Positions 54,475 to 63,983 of a DNA stretch of 64,000 nucleotides are shown piece after piece. The DNA is from Candidatus Gastranaerophilales bacterium (GTDB lineage: Bacteria > Cyanobacteriota > Vampirovibrionia > Gastranaerophilales > Gastranaerophilaceae), in the NCBI GenBank assembly GCA_944327255.1, contig CALVHA010000002.1, forward strand, positions 62,001 to 126,000, written 5' to 3'. Each line of letters starts with the position of its first letter. Position 1 is the first letter of the stretch. The notes under the pieces were generated by a model, which did no database searches, was not told the DNA's origin, and saw only the letters and a program-made list of their open reading frames with translations. The translations under genes and the position numbers were made by a program.

Positions 54475-56703
54475 ATGTCAGAAAAACCACTTTTTGAAGA
54501 AATTAAACAAACACTTATTGCACAACATCGTGATAAGGATGAGATAGATAAAATAGAAGAAGCATTTGAATTCGCAAAGCGTCTTCACGAGGGGCAGTAT
54601 AGAATTTCAGAAGAACCATATATTATTCATCCTGTTGAAGTTGCGAAAATTCTTGTTGATTTAAAGGCCGATTCCCATACTCTTATGGCTGCTTTTTTGC
54701 ATGATATTCTTGAAGATACTGATACAAAGCCGGAAGAAATCGAACAAAAATTTGGGAAAGATGTTCTTACTCTTGTACAGGGTGTCACAAAACTAGGAAA
54801 ACTTCAATTTAAATCAAATGAAGAACGTCAGGCTGAAAATTTCAGACGCCTGTTTATTGCAATGGCAAATGATATTAGAATAATTTTTCTTAAACTTGCG
54901 GACAGGCTTCATAATATGCGTACACTTAATTTTATGGCAACGCAAAAGCAGCAGAAAATTGCAAGAGAAACTCTTGATATTTTTGCCCCGCTGGCAAACC
55001 GTTTAGGTATCGGAAAAATTAAGGCTGAACTTGAAGATTTATCTTTAAGGTATCTGGAACCTGATAAATATTTTGAAATTGCACAGCTTGTTTCCCAGAC
55101 AAAAGCGGAACGTGAGATGACTGTACAACTTCTTATTGATCAGATTTCAAAAGATGTTAAAAAAAATGGAATAAATGCTCAAATTACAGGTAGAGCTAAA
55201 CATTATTACAGTATTTATTCCAAAATGAAAAGATTAAATATTGCTTTTCACGATTTATATGATATTACTGCTGTCCGTGTAATTGTTGATACCGAAAAAG
55301 AATGTTATGAAGTTCTGGGGCTTATTCATTCACAGTTTAAGCCTATTCCTGGAAGATTTAAGGATTATATAGCAATGCCGAAAGGTAATATGTATCAGTC
55401 TTTGCATACATCCGTTATCGGTCCGCGCTCTAAACCTCTTGAAGTACAGATTAGAACATGGGAAATGCATGAAGTTGCTGAATATGGGGTTGCGGCTCAC
55501 TGGAGATATAAAGAAAAGGGTTCTCAAAAGGCAAATAATCCAGCTGATATGCGCTTTTCGTGGATGCGTAAAATGGCCGAATATGATAACGATATGACAT
55601 CGGCAGAAGATTATGTTAATTCAGTAAAATTAGATTTATTTTCAGACCAGGTTTTTGCGTTTACTCCAAACGGAGATGTTTTGGATTTGCCTATAAATGC
55701 AACTCCTGTTGACTTTGCTTATCGTATTCACTCTGATGTCGGTAACAGAACAGTTGGAGCACTTATCAATGGAAGAATTGCGCAACTTGATACAAAATTA
55801 AATAACGGGGATATTGTTGAAATTTTAACCTCTAAAACTCCGGCTCCACGTCTTGATTGGTTGAATTTTGTTGTTACAAAGCAGGCATCTTCTAAAATTA
55901 AGCAGTGGTTTAAAAAGAATAATCGTGAAAGCCATATTGATGTTGGCAGAGCAAACCTTGAGCATGAACTTACAAAGGCAGTTTTTGATGAATATGCTAA
56001 ACAAGGTGAATTTGAAAAAGTTGCAAAACAGATGAACTATCAGAGTGCGGAAGATTTATTTGCAGCTCTCGGCTATGGTGAAACTACTGTCAATAAGATT
56101 ATAAATAAGCTAAGAAAACCTCAGCAAAAAACTCCTGGAAGTAACTTTCATTCTTCTAACCGTAAAAAATCCGAAAAAGATATTGTCGGACTTGAAGGCT
56201 TGTTGTATTCATTTGCTAAATGCTGTTCTCCTATACCCGGGGAACCTATTGTGGGTGTTGTTACACGCTCAAAAGGTGTAAGTGTTCATAGAATTGATTG
56301 TAAGACTTTGGAAAATATTCAGCCAGAGAGATTGATGGATATTCACTGGTCGGGAGATAATACCAATAAGACTTACACTACAACAATACGTATTGAAACC
56401 GGTGAGAAAATGGGGCTTCTCAAAGATATTGTTGCAGCAGTATCCGATAATAATACAAATATTACTTATGCAAATGTAAAATCTAAAAATAATAAAGTCG
56501 GAATTATTGAACTCGGGATGGAACTGGATAATGTGGAAACTTTGAAAAAAGTTATAAACTGTATTCAGGCAATACCTGATGTTTTCAGCGTGAAACGTAT
56601 CCAAACTTCTTATTCGCCTGGAGGGCATCAAAATAATTCGAGAAATAACCGTTCAAATAAATCTGGCAAGTCAAATAAAAATTCCGGTAAGAAGAGTTCT
56701 TAA
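54475..56703 (+). CDS. Bifunctional (p)ppGpp synthetase/hydrolase
   Basis: A 742-residue RelA/SpoT homologue. The HD hydrolase domain (about 30-180) has FLHDILEDT, the HDxxED motif of active hydrolases. The synthetase domain (about 220-340) has DYIAMPKGNMYQSLHTSV. TGS (about 385-445) and a C-terminal ACT domain (about 640-715) follow, then a disordered Asn/Ser/Lys tail. Both active sites appear intact, so it is Rel/SpoT-like rather than RelA. I chose the ATG at 54475 after TATAAT; an ATG nine codons earlier is possible. Confidence 0.94.
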   Translation: MSEKPLFEEIKQTLIAQHRDKDEIDKIEEAFEFAKRLHEGQYRISEEPYIIHPVEVAKILVDLKADSHTLMAAFLHDILEDTDTKPEEIEQKFGKDVLTLVQGVTKLGKLQFKSNEERQAENFRRLFIAMANDIRIIFLKLADRLHNMRTLNFMATQKQQKIARETLDIFAPLANRLGIGKIKAELEDLSLRYLEPDKYFEIAQLVSQTKAEREMTVQLLIDQISKDVKKNGINAQITGRAKHYYSIYSKMKRLNIAFHDLYDITAVRVIVDTEKECYEVLGLIHSQFKPIPGRFKDYIAMPKGNMYQSLHTSVIGPRSKPLEVQIRTWEMHEVAEYGVAAHWRYKEKGSQKANNPADMRFSWMRKMAEYDNDMTSAEDYVNSVKLDLFSDQVFAFTPNGDVLDLPINATPVDFAYRIHSDVGNRTVGALINGRIAQLDTKLNNGDIVEILTSKTPAPRLDWLNFVVTKQASSKIKQWFKKNNRESHIDVGRANLEHELTKAVFDEYAKQGEFEKVAKQMNYQSAEDLFAALGYGETTVNKIINKLRKPQQKTPGSNFHSSNRKKSEKDIVGLEGLLYSFAKCCSPIPGEPIVGVVTRSKGVSVHRIDCKTLENIQPERLMDIHWSGDNTNKTYTTTIRIETGEKMGLLKDIVAAVSDNNTNITYANVKSKNNKVGIIELGMELDNVETLKKVINCIQAIPDVFSVKRIQTSYSPGGHQNNSRNNRSNKSGKSNKNSGKKSS

Positions 56704-56782
56704 TTCTGTTCTGCTTTTAATATTTTTTTGTGCATGATAAAATTTTGACAGTGATATTAAAAGGATAAGGAAGTTTTATATT

Positions 56783-58513
56783 ATGAAAATGTCAAAATTA
56801 TTTGTGCAAACATTAAGGGAATTTCCGTCTGATGCGGAAGTCGTTTCTCATAAAATGCTTGCTCGTGCAGGTTATATAAAAAAACTTACAAGCGGTGTAT
56901 ATAATTATATGCCTTTGATGTGGAGAGTTTTGAAAAAAATCGAAAATATTGTGCGAGAAGAAATGGATAATGCTGGGGCTCAGGAACTCTTAATGCCTTT
57001 CGTGCAACCTAAAGAACTCTGGGAAGAATCAGGTAGATGGGAAGCTTACGGCAAGGAATTAATGAGATTAAAAGACAGGCATGACAGAGTTATGTGTCTT
57101 GGACCGACTCATGAGGAAATAATTACAGCTCTGGGACGTGATGTCTTGAAGTCTTATAAACAGCTTCCTGTTAATTTATACCAGATTCAATCAAAATTTC
57201 GTGATGAAGTTCGTCCGAGATACGGGCTTTTGAGAGGTCGTGAATTTATTATGAAAGATGCCTATAGCTTTGATACATCTCAGGAAGGCCTTGATAAAGA
57301 ATATGAAAATATGGCGCAGGCTTATACAAAAATTTTTAACAGATGCGGTCTTCCTACTAAAATGGTTCAGTCTGATTCCGGGGCAATTGGTGGGAGTGTG
57401 AGCCATGAATTTATGGTAATCACGGATACTGATGCGGGTGAAAATGATGTATTCTACTGCGATGATTGCGATTACTCAGCAAATTCCAATCACGCTGTAT
57501 CAAAACTGGTATCTGCTGAAACTGACGGTGCAAAATATTTTGCAAAAGCAGAAATTCTTGATACCCCGAATACTCACTCAATAGAGGAGTTATCAAAGTT
57601 TTTGAAGATTCCATCCACTCTTATCTTAAAAACTCTTGTTTATATTATTGATAAGAAACCTGTTCTTGCGCTTATTAGAGCTGATAAGGCTGTAGAAGAA
57701 ACTAAATTAATGAATGCTGTCGGTGGAATTGAGGTCAGAATTGCTTCTTCTGCTGAGATTGCAGAACTTATGGCGGAAAAGGGTTTTGATGCTGTCCCTG
57801 GATTTATTGGGCCGAATGGTATGGATGGAATTAGAATTATTGCAGATGAAACCGTACGTGATATGAAGAATTTTGTTGTGGGGATTAACCAAACTGATAA
57901 ACATCTTGTTGGTGCTAATTTATCAGACATTCCTGCAATTGAAAATTATGTTGATATAAGACTTGTTGAAGCTGGGGATTTATGTCCTCAATGCGGTAAG
58001 CCGTTGAAGGTTACAAGAGGGATTGAAGTTGGAAATATTTTCCAGCTTGGGACAAAATACTCAGAACCTATGAAAGCTGTTTATCTTGATGAAAATGGAA
58101 AAACAAAACCTTATATTATGGGTTGTTACGGTATTGGAATTTCCCGAACTGCAGCTGCCGCTGTAGAAGCACATCATGATGAACACGGGATTAAATGGCC
58201 TGTTTCTATTGCTCCATATCACGTTGTAATTGTACCTGTTAATATTAAAGATGAGCTCCAAATGAAAGTCGCAAATGATATGTATGAAAAGCTCCTTAAA
58301 TCAGGTGTGGAAGTTGTTCTTGATGATAGAGACGAGCGTGCAGGTGTTAAGTTTAAAGATGCTGATTTAATAGGTTTTCCGTTCAGAGTTACTGTCGGGA
58401 AGACGATTAATGAAGGAGTTGTTGAATATAAAATCCGTGAAACTGGTGAATCTTTAACTCTTAAACCTGATGATGCGGTTCAGAGATTAACTGATATCAT
58501 CATTGCAAAATAG
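56783..58513 (+). CDS. proS: Prolyl-tRNA synthetase
   Basis: A 576-residue class II synthetase. Motif 2 and neighbouring parts (PTHEEIITALGRDVLKSYKQLPVNLYQIQSKFRDEVRPRYGLLRGREF) are clear. An inserted editing (YbaK-like) domain occupies about 225-395, and the anticodon-binding domain is C-terminal (ERAGVKFKDADLIGFPFRVTVG). The full-length bacterial type with editing domain is therefore present. AAGGA lies upstream of the ATG. Confidence 0.97.
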   Translation: MKMSKLFVQTLREFPSDAEVVSHKMLARAGYIKKLTSGVYNYMPLMWRVLKKIENIVREEMDNAGAQELLMPFVQPKELWEESGRWEAYGKELMRLKDRHDRVMCLGPTHEEIITALGRDVLKSYKQLPVNLYQIQSKFRDEVRPRYGLLRGREFIMKDAYSFDTSQEGLDKEYENMAQAYTKIFNRCGLPTKMVQSDSGAIGGSVSHEFMVITDTDAGENDVFYCDDCDYSANSNHAVSKLVSAETDGAKYFAKAEILDTPNTHSIEELSKFLKIPSTLILKTLVYIIDKKPVLALIRADKAVEETKLMNAVGGIEVRIASSAEIAELMAEKGFDAVPGFIGPNGMDGIRIIADETVRDMKNFVVGINQTDKHLVGANLSDIPAIENYVDIRLVEAGDLCPQCGKPLKVTRGIEVGNIFQLGTKYSEPMKAVYLDENGKTKPYIMGCYGIGISRTAAAAVEAHHDEHGIKWPVSIAPYHVVIVPVNIKDELQMKVANDMYEKLLKSGVEVVLDDRDERAGVKFKDADLIGFPFRVTVGKTINEGVVEYKIRETGESLTLKPDDAVQRLTDIIIAK

Positions 58514-58519
58514 ATAAAA

Positions 58520-58550
58520 AAAAAGACCGGTTTTAAAAATCGGTCTTTTT
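58520..58550. terminator. proS terminator
   Basis: AAAAAGACCG and CGGTCTTTTT stem with an extendable inner TTTT/AAAA, A- and T-runs on both sides, between convergent stops. Confidence 0.85.
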
Positions 58551-58777
58551 TAATATTGTACAATTCCTTGCAGGCTCATAACTGTTTCGTAGCTTGCACC
58601 GGCTTCCAGAAGTTCTTCGGCAGAAAGTCCAAAAAGTGTTATTAAATTACACGCTTCATTCCTTCCGTTACGGTGTCTCAGATGGTCTATCGCTGCTAAT
58701 ACCGCATCTTCTCTCGAGAGATTTGTTATTCTATCGTTAATCCCAAGGTGAAAACTTCTTTTTTTTGCTTTACCCAT
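58550..58777 (-). CDS. Unknown small basic protein after ROK kinase
   Basis: A 75-residue protein with a basic start (MGKAKKRSFHLGINDR) and a helical C-terminus (LSAEELLEAGASYETVMSLQGIV). It overlaps the ROK kinase end by 8 bases and has GGAG upstream, so it is a credible last gene of the nan-like operon. No family recognised. Confidence 0.6.
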   Translation of the reverse strand: MGKAKKRSFHLGINDRITNLSREDAVLAAIDHLRHRNGRNEACNLITLFGLSAEELLEAGASYETVMSLQGIVQY

Positions 58778-59651
58778 TAATTCCGACTCCCATAGCTAAA
58801 AGTCCTGCACCAATCATACCAGAGTAATTCCCCGCAGAGGCTTTTACAACCTTTGTAGGCTGTGTTACAATTTCGGTATTAACTTTTCGGGTAAGATACT
58901 CTGTATCAACGAACTCTGCCATTGAACCGGAGAGAACAAAAACATCAGGATCAAATATATTTGCAAGTCCGATTATTCCGTTTAGGATATCTTCCTGCCA
59001 GCGGTTAAAAATTTCTGTCATTGATTTATCATTTTTTTTAAATCCGTCTATTACATCATAAGTTGTGATATCCATTTTCCCGCTTATCTCTTCTGCCGTA
59101 AGTTTTAGTCCGGAGCCGGATGCATATGCTTCAAAACAATCCCAGCTTCCGCAGGTGCAATGACGTTTGGGTGTACGTTCCATTTTAAAATGCATCTCGC
59201 CTGCGGCACCGCTTTTACCCTTATAAAGTTTATTATCTAAAATAATGCCACCGCCGACTCCGGTACCTAATGTCAACATAATTGAATATGGCATACCTTT
59301 TGATGCACCAATAATATGTTCTGCCCATGCCGCACAATTTGCATCATTTTCTACATAAACAGGCTTTTGGCTTAAAGATGTAAAGTCCATTGTAGGATAT
59401 TCTTTTACTATATTGCCTGTAGAGCCTAAAATTTTGTTATTGCTCTTGTTTACTGCTCCACAAGTAGAAAAAGCAATTATATCAACCTTATCTTCATCCT
59501 TTTTTATTATATTATTAAATATAGCTTTTATCTCTTCAAAAGTTTTTGGGGTAGGACGTTTTTCAATTTCTGCTATAATTTCACCGTTTTCATTGACAAT
59601 GGTATTATAAATTTTAGTTCCACCGATATCAATTGTTAATGCTTTTTTCAT
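58770..59651 (-). CDS. ROK-family sugar kinase, likely N-acetylmannosamine kinase
   Basis: A 293-residue ROK protein. The phosphate loop is DIGGTKIYNTIV. VENDANCAAWAEH and GTGVGGGII are typical, and the zinc motif is CTCGSWDCFE with an upstream His. It phosphorylates a hexose at C6. The neighbour nanE makes ManNAc kinase (NanK) the best guess; glucokinase cannot be excluded. AAGGA precedes the ATG, which lies inside the end of the 58-residue ORF. Confidence 0.85.
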   Translation of the reverse strand: MKKALTIDIGGTKIYNTIVNENGEIIAEIEKRPTPKTFEEIKAIFNNIIKKDEDKVDIIAFSTCGAVNKSNNKILGSTGNIVKEYPTMDFTSLSQKPVYVENDANCAAWAEHIIGASKGMPYSIMLTLGTGVGGGIILDNKLYKGKSGAAGEMHFKMERTPKRHCTCGSWDCFEAYASGSGLKLTAEEISGKMDITTYDVIDGFKKNDKSMTEIFNRWQEDILNGIIGLANIFDPDVFVLSGSMAEFVDTEYLTRKVNTEIVTQPTKVVKASAGNYSGMIGAGLLAMGVGING

Positions 59652-59805
59652 ATTGAGTATCCTTACTTTTTACAAAACAGTCTTTTATAATTGTTTTTTT
59701 TGTAGCCTGTATTTCGTTCTGTATTTTTGGATATTGCTCCTGATTTCTTATTATTCTAAGAAGATTTTGCCAAACATCATAATTTGACATAAGTCTTATT
59801 TTCAT
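59629..59805 (-). CDS. Unknown 58-residue protein between nanE and kinase
   Basis: Starting at an ATG preceded by GGAGAAAAT, this frame encodes MKIRLMSNYDVWQNLLRI and continues to 58 residues, mostly charged and helical. It overlaps the kinase start by 23 bases and follows nanE by 9 bases, so it fits an operon of overlapping genes. No family recognised. Confidence 0.5.
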   Translation of the reverse strand: MKIRLMSNYDVWQNLLRIIRNQEQYPKIQNEIQATKKTIIKDCFVKSKDTQYEKSINN

Positions 59806-59814
59806 ATTTTCTCC

Positions 59815-60504
59815 TTAATTAGTTCTTTGAACAAATCGTTTTGTTATTAATTGTGGTCGTGTAATTGCGGAACCTATTACAACACAATGGGCTCCTAGCT
59901 CAAAAGCTTTATCAACCTGCCATGGTTCCCATATTCTTCCTTCGAGTACAACAGGTTTATCCGTTTCTTTAACAAGTGCTTCGAGTAATTTAAAATCAGG
60001 TTCGGATTGTGAAACTCCAAGTGATTCCATTGTGTAACCGGATAGTGTTGTTGATAGAATATTTGCTCCAAGTTTTGCGGCATTAACCCCTTCTTCTATA
60101 GTAGAAACATCTGCCATAGAAATTCGTTTGTTGATTTTTATGTACTTTATAATCTCCTCTAGCTTACAGCCGCCTTCTCTCTGCCTTCTTGTTCCATCAA
60201 ATGCAATAATATCTGCTCCAGCATCTACAAGAGATATTACTTCTTTCAGCGTAGGGGTAATATATACGATTTCTTGCCAGTTTTTAGGAATAATATCCGG
60301 TTTTGTAAGACCTATTATCGGAACATCAAAAAGTCTTTTAGCGTTTGTAACATCTCGGGCACCTGCAACTCGAAGTCCACCCGCTCCGCCTTTAACAACT
60401 GATTTCATCATTGCAACCATGCATTTTTCTAAATACAAAGGCTCACTTGGCATTGCCTGTACAGAAACCACAACCTTATGTTCCAAACGGTTAATCATAT
60501 CCAT
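59815..60504 (-). CDS. nanE: Putative N-acetylmannosamine-6-phosphate 2-epimerase
   Basis: A 229-residue TIM barrel with VSVQAMPSEPLYL, GGAGGLRVAGARD, DIIAFDGTRRQREGG and VVIGSAITRPQLIT, the NanE pattern. It converts ManNAc-6-P to GlcNAc-6-P. With the ROK kinase it would form a ManNAc/sialic acid catabolic step. No sialic acid lyase is in the window. No Shine-Dalgarno; TATAAT (60516-60511) ends 6 nt before the ATG. Confidence 0.9.
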   Translation of the reverse strand: MDMINRLEHKVVVSVQAMPSEPLYLEKCMVAMMKSVVKGGAGGLRVAGARDVTNAKRLFDVPIIGLTKPDIIPKNWQEIVYITPTLKEVISLVDAGADIIAFDGTRRQREGGCKLEEIIKYIKINKRISMADVSTIEEGVNAAKLGANILSTTLSGYTMESLGVSQSEPDFKLLEALVKETDKPVVLEGRIWEPWQVDKAFELGAHCVVIGSAITRPQLITKRFVQRTN

Positions 60505-60510
60505 ATTTCC

Positions 60511-60516
60511 ATTATA
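60511..60516 (-). promoter_or_regulatory. nanE -10 box, predicted leaderless
   Basis: TATAAT on the minus strand is followed by GGAAAT and the ATG at 60504-60502. An overlapping second TATAAT lies 5 bases upstream. No clear -35. Confidence 0.45.
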
Positions 60517-60598
60517 TTATAAAAAATTTTATTTGGTGTATAATAATTATGAAAATTAATATTTTTGTCACAATTTGAGCGAGTAATGAGGTTTGCAT

Positions 60599-61930
60599 AT
60601 GAATAAAAGTATAGTTAAATATCCGTTTTTAACAGAAGATGTCGAAATTTATGAGCGTGAAAACGGGCATAAGATAGTTCTAGCACATAAAGAGGGTGAT
60701 ATTGCAAACGTCAGTACATGGGTGAAAACAGGTTCTATTAACGAGGACGATAATAATAATGGGATCTCCCATTTTCTGGAACACCTTATGTTTAAAGGGA
60801 CAAATAAACATCCTGCTGGGTATTTTGATAAAACTCTTGAGTCGAAGGGGGCAATTGTTAATGCTGCCACATGGAAAGATTATACTTTTTATTATGTTAC
60901 TTTGCCAAAGGGAGAAAATAATAAAGACTTGAATCTTGCAATAGAACTTCATGCGGATATGATGCTCGATCCTATATTGCCTGAAGAGGAAATAGGGGCG
61001 CCTTTTGATTTAAATGATACAACAGTAACTGATAAACGAGAACGTCATGTTGTTATTGAAGAAATTAGAATGCGCAAGGATCAAAATTGGACAAAGATTT
61101 ATAACGCATGTAACTATAATATGTATACAAAACATCCATATAAACGTGATGTTATCGGAACTCCGGAAATTATATCACGAGTTACACGTGACGATATTAT
61201 GAATTATTATAAAACTTTTTATTCTCCTGAAAATATGACAACAATTATTGTTGGAGATTTTGATAAAGATGAAATTCTTAAAAAAGTTGAAAAAGAATTC
61301 GATTTTAAAGGTAGAAAAAATTCGCCTAAACGGATTAATGAAATTGATGAGCCGGTGAAACAACAAAAAGTTATTTCGGATACCGCTCATGTAAATACTG
61401 TTTATTTTATGTACGGCTGGTTAGGGCCTAAGGCTTGTAATATAAAGGAAACAATTTGTCTTGATATGATAAGCATAATTTTGGGCGACGGCATCAGCTC
61501 ACGACTATACCAGAATCTTATAGAAAAACAGACAGAACCTATATTTAACATGGTAAATTCTGAGCATTATCAGTTTAAAGACGGGAATAATTTCTTTATA
61601 CAAGCAAATTGTAAACCTGATAAAAAAGATTTGGCAATTGAACTTGTTGAAAAAGAGCTTAAAAATCTGACAGATAAACCTATCAGTGAAGCTGAATTGC
61701 AAAAGGCTAAGAAAAAAATTAAATCACGGTTTGCATTTTCAGCTGAAACTGTTTCGGAAATCGGAGAAACGATAGGTTATTATATGACAGTTTGCGAAGA
61801 TTTGAAACTTATTGAGGAATATCTTAAAGATTTAGATGATATAACTGTGGATGATTTAAATAAAACAATAAGAACATATTTGGGTATAAATAATTCGGTT
61901 CTTTCAATTCTTGTTCCGGAAAAAAATTAA
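60599..61930 (+). CDS. M16-family zinc peptidase
   Basis: A 443-residue peptidase with the inverted zinc motif HFLEHLMFKGT (HxxEH, near 58-68) and the distal Glu in VVIEEIRMRKDQ. It resembles bacterial processing-peptidase-like proteins (YmxG/PqqL type). There is no signal peptide. I chose the ATG at 60599, correctly spaced from TGAGGT. It is divergent from nanE and convergent with the acetolactate synthase. Confidence 0.93.
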   Translation: MNKSIVKYPFLTEDVEIYERENGHKIVLAHKEGDIANVSTWVKTGSINEDDNNNGISHFLEHLMFKGTNKHPAGYFDKTLESKGAIVNAATWKDYTFYYVTLPKGENNKDLNLAIELHADMMLDPILPEEEIGAPFDLNDTTVTDKRERHVVIEEIRMRKDQNWTKIYNACNYNMYTKHPYKRDVIGTPEIISRVTRDDIMNYYKTFYSPENMTTIIVGDFDKDEILKKVEKEFDFKGRKNSPKRINEIDEPVKQQKVISDTAHVNTVYFMYGWLGPKACNIKETICLDMISIILGDGISSRLYQNLIEKQTEPIFNMVNSEHYQFKDGNNFFIQANCKPDKKDLAIELVEKELKNLTDKPISEAELQKAKKKIKSRFAFSAETVSEIGETIGYYMTVCEDLKLIEEYLKDLDDITVDDLNKTIRTYLGINNSVLSILVPEKN

Positions 61931-61946
61931 GTAGTTTATACTACTT
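61929..61946. terminator. Short hairpin between convergent stops
   Basis: AAGTAGT and ACTACTT form a 7-bp stem around TTAT, overlapping both stop codons. No T-run follows, so it is a weak terminator candidate. Confidence 0.35.
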
Positions 61947-63585
61947 CCATTTGTTCTACCATAAAATCTATAATAAATGGAGCGTTTATACTGAATGCTC
62001 TTTCTAAAGCGTCTTCAATTTTGTCTGCTTTTGTAACCCTTATACCTTCAATTCCATATGCGTCGCCAAGTTTTAAAAAATCTGGATTAGATATTTTTGT
62101 TTCGGAATATCTTCCTTCACAACATTTTTGTTGGAGTTGTCTTACCATTCCAAGATACCCGTTATTTAAGATAAAGATTTTTACTGGAAGTTTATAATCC
62201 ACACAAGTTGCTAATTCCTGTTCATTCATCTGAATTGAACCGTCACCTGAAATGCATATAACAGGATGTTTGTCAGAAGCAATACAGGCTCCTATTGCTG
62301 CTGGAAATCCAAACCCCATAGTTCCGGAACCGCCAGAAGTTATAAATTGTCTAGGATGAGAAAATTTAAAATTTTGGGCTGTCCATAGCTGATGTTGTCC
62401 GACTTCAGTTGTAACTAACGGCGTCATTCCTTTTGTGTATTCATAAATTTTATTTATAACTTCGAATGAGTGAAGTTTTTCTGAAAGTTTTTTATGGGAA
62501 GGATTTTGACTTTTTAGTAAAATCGCTTTTTCCAACCAATCTGTTTTTTTACACGAAAATTTATTATTATCTAATTCTTTAATCATTAATTGCAGAATAT
62601 GTTTGGCATCCCCGATAAGTGCCTTGTATGAAGGTATAATTCTTGAAATCTCATTTTTATTTATATCCAGCTGGATAAATTTTCTGTGTAATTCTCCATT
62701 CGAAAAACAACAGGTAATTCTATCATTAAACCTTGCGCCGACTGAAAAAATCAGATCTGATTCTCTTAAAACCTGATTAGCAGAAGCCTGCCCGAATATT
62801 CCTATCATCCCGAGGTAATTTTTATCATCCTGTGGATACGTTCCAAGTGCCATCATTGTATTTACAACAGGTAAATTTAAAAGTTTTACAAGTCGGAATA
62901 ATTCTTCGGATGCTTCTGAATGTACTATGCCTCCGCCTGCAACTATGACAGGCTTTTGTGCTTTACAAATTTCTTCCAGAACACATTTTATATCATCCGC
63001 ATTTGCAAATGTTTTTCTTTCGATTTTGGGTTCTATATTTGAAATATATTTACAGGATTCTGTAAATATATTTTTAGCCATATCAACGACAACCGGTCCT
63101 TGCTTCCCAGACATTGCACAATTGTAAGCTTTAATGAGTGTTTCTTCCAACATATTTACATCTGTCACCTGATAATTTGCTTTAGTACAGGTTTTCGTCA
63201 TCTCAATAATATTTACTTCCTGAAAAGCATCTTTTCCTATCAGAGGAGTAAATACTTGTCCAGTTAGTATAATAAGAGGAAATCCGTCTAAATATGCATT
63301 AGCAATTCCTGATACAGTATTTGCGGCTCCGGGACCTGATGTCACAAGAACAACACCGCATTTTCCTGAAACTCGCGCATATCCTTCTGCCGCATGAACA
63401 GCAGCTTGTTCATGTCTTACCAAATAGTGTTTAATATCGTTCTGTTTAAAAAGTTCATCATAAATACTCAACACAATCCCACCAGGATAGCCGAAAATTG
63501 TATCAATATTCAGCTCTTTTAATGTTTCTATAATAATTTTAGCTCCTGTTAATGCATTCGTTTTTGCTAAATTTAATACAGACAT
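61936..63585 (-). CDS. Acetolactate synthase, large subunit
   Basis: A 549-residue TPP enzyme. The N-terminal domain has FGYPGGIVLSIYD and the catalytic Glu in VRHEQAAVHAAEGYAR, then GPGAANTVSGIANAY. The TPP motif runs from GDGSIQMNEQELATC to ILNNGYLG. It condenses pyruvate to acetolactate for branched-chain amino acids. No small regulatory subunit gene is adjacent, so a catabolic acetolactate synthase is possible, but the sequence fits the IlvB type. AGGAG precedes the ATG. Confidence 0.93.
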   Translation of the reverse strand: MSVLNLAKTNALTGAKIIIETLKELNIDTIFGYPGGIVLSIYDELFKQNDIKHYLVRHEQAAVHAAEGYARVSGKCGVVLVTSGPGAANTVSGIANAYLDGFPLIILTGQVFTPLIGKDAFQEVNIIEMTKTCTKANYQVTDVNMLEETLIKAYNCAMSGKQGPVVVDMAKNIFTESCKYISNIEPKIERKTFANADDIKCVLEEICKAQKPVIVAGGGIVHSEASEELFRLVKLLNLPVVNTMMALGTYPQDDKNYLGMIGIFGQASANQVLRESDLIFSVGARFNDRITCCFSNGELHRKFIQLDINKNEISRIIPSYKALIGDAKHILQLMIKELDNNKFSCKKTDWLEKAILLKSQNPSHKKLSEKLHSFEVINKIYEYTKGMTPLVTTEVGQHQLWTAQNFKFSHPRQFITSGGSGTMGFGFPAAIGACIASDKHPVICISGDGSIQMNEQELATCVDYKLPVKIFILNNGYLGMVRQLQQKCCEGRYSETKISNPDFLKLGDAYGIEGIRVTKADKIEDALERAFSINAPFIIDFMVEQMEVV

Positions 63586-63629
63586 ATTAACTCCTGTTAT
63601 TTTAGTTGTACGTAAATATTAGCATAAAT

Positions 63630-63663
63630 AAAAAACGGTACCAAATATTTGGTACCGTTTTTT
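63630..63663 (-). terminator. Terminator of Lys-rich protein gene
   Basis: A 34-base perfect palindrome centred on ACCAAAT/ATTTGGT, with six T on the minus strand, three bases after the stop. A textbook intrinsic terminator. Confidence 0.9.
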
Positions 63664-63665
63664 AT

Positions 63666-63983
63666 TTAGTCAGTTGAAAATAATTCTTTCCATTGTTTTT
63701 TCTTTGTTTCTACCCTTTTTTTTCTTTCAGCTTGTTTCTTTTGGCGTTCAGCTTTTTTCTGGGCTATTTTCTTTTCTCTTTCGATCTGTTTCTTCTTAGC
63801 TTCCGCCTTTTTCTTTGCAGCTTTTTGTTTTTTAGCTTGAGCTTTCTGATAAGCAGTTTGTTCCTTCTTAGAAATATTAGATGTTGTATTGTTCAGCCAT
63901 TTTGTAATAGGACCGTCTTCAGCTTGTGCCGCTCCCATTGATATTATTGATGCTGCCATTAAAAGTACAACAAATTTTTTCAT
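63666..63983 (-). CDS. Secreted Lys-rich helical protein
   Basis: A 105-residue protein with a signal peptide (MKKFVVLLMAASIISMGAAQA) then a short neutral stretch and about 60 residues of near-pure Lys/Ala/Gln/Glu helix (KKKAEAKKKQIEREKK), a coiled coil or single alpha-helix. I chose the second of two close ATGs because it has the better Shine-Dalgarno spacing (8 bases from AAAGGAG). No family can be assigned, as composition dominates. Confidence 0.6.
   Translation of the reverse strand: MKKFVVLLMAASIISMGAAQAEDGPITKWLNNTTSNISKKEQTAYQKAQAKKQKAAKKKAEAKKKQIEREKKIAQKKAERQKKQAERKKRVETKKKQWKELFSTD

Noticed and set aside
63693-63941. A plus-strand frame encoding a Phe/Leu/Ser-rich hydrophobic peptide.
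   Set aside because: It is the complement of the Lys-rich repeat gene; AAG/AAA codons read as CTT/TTT.
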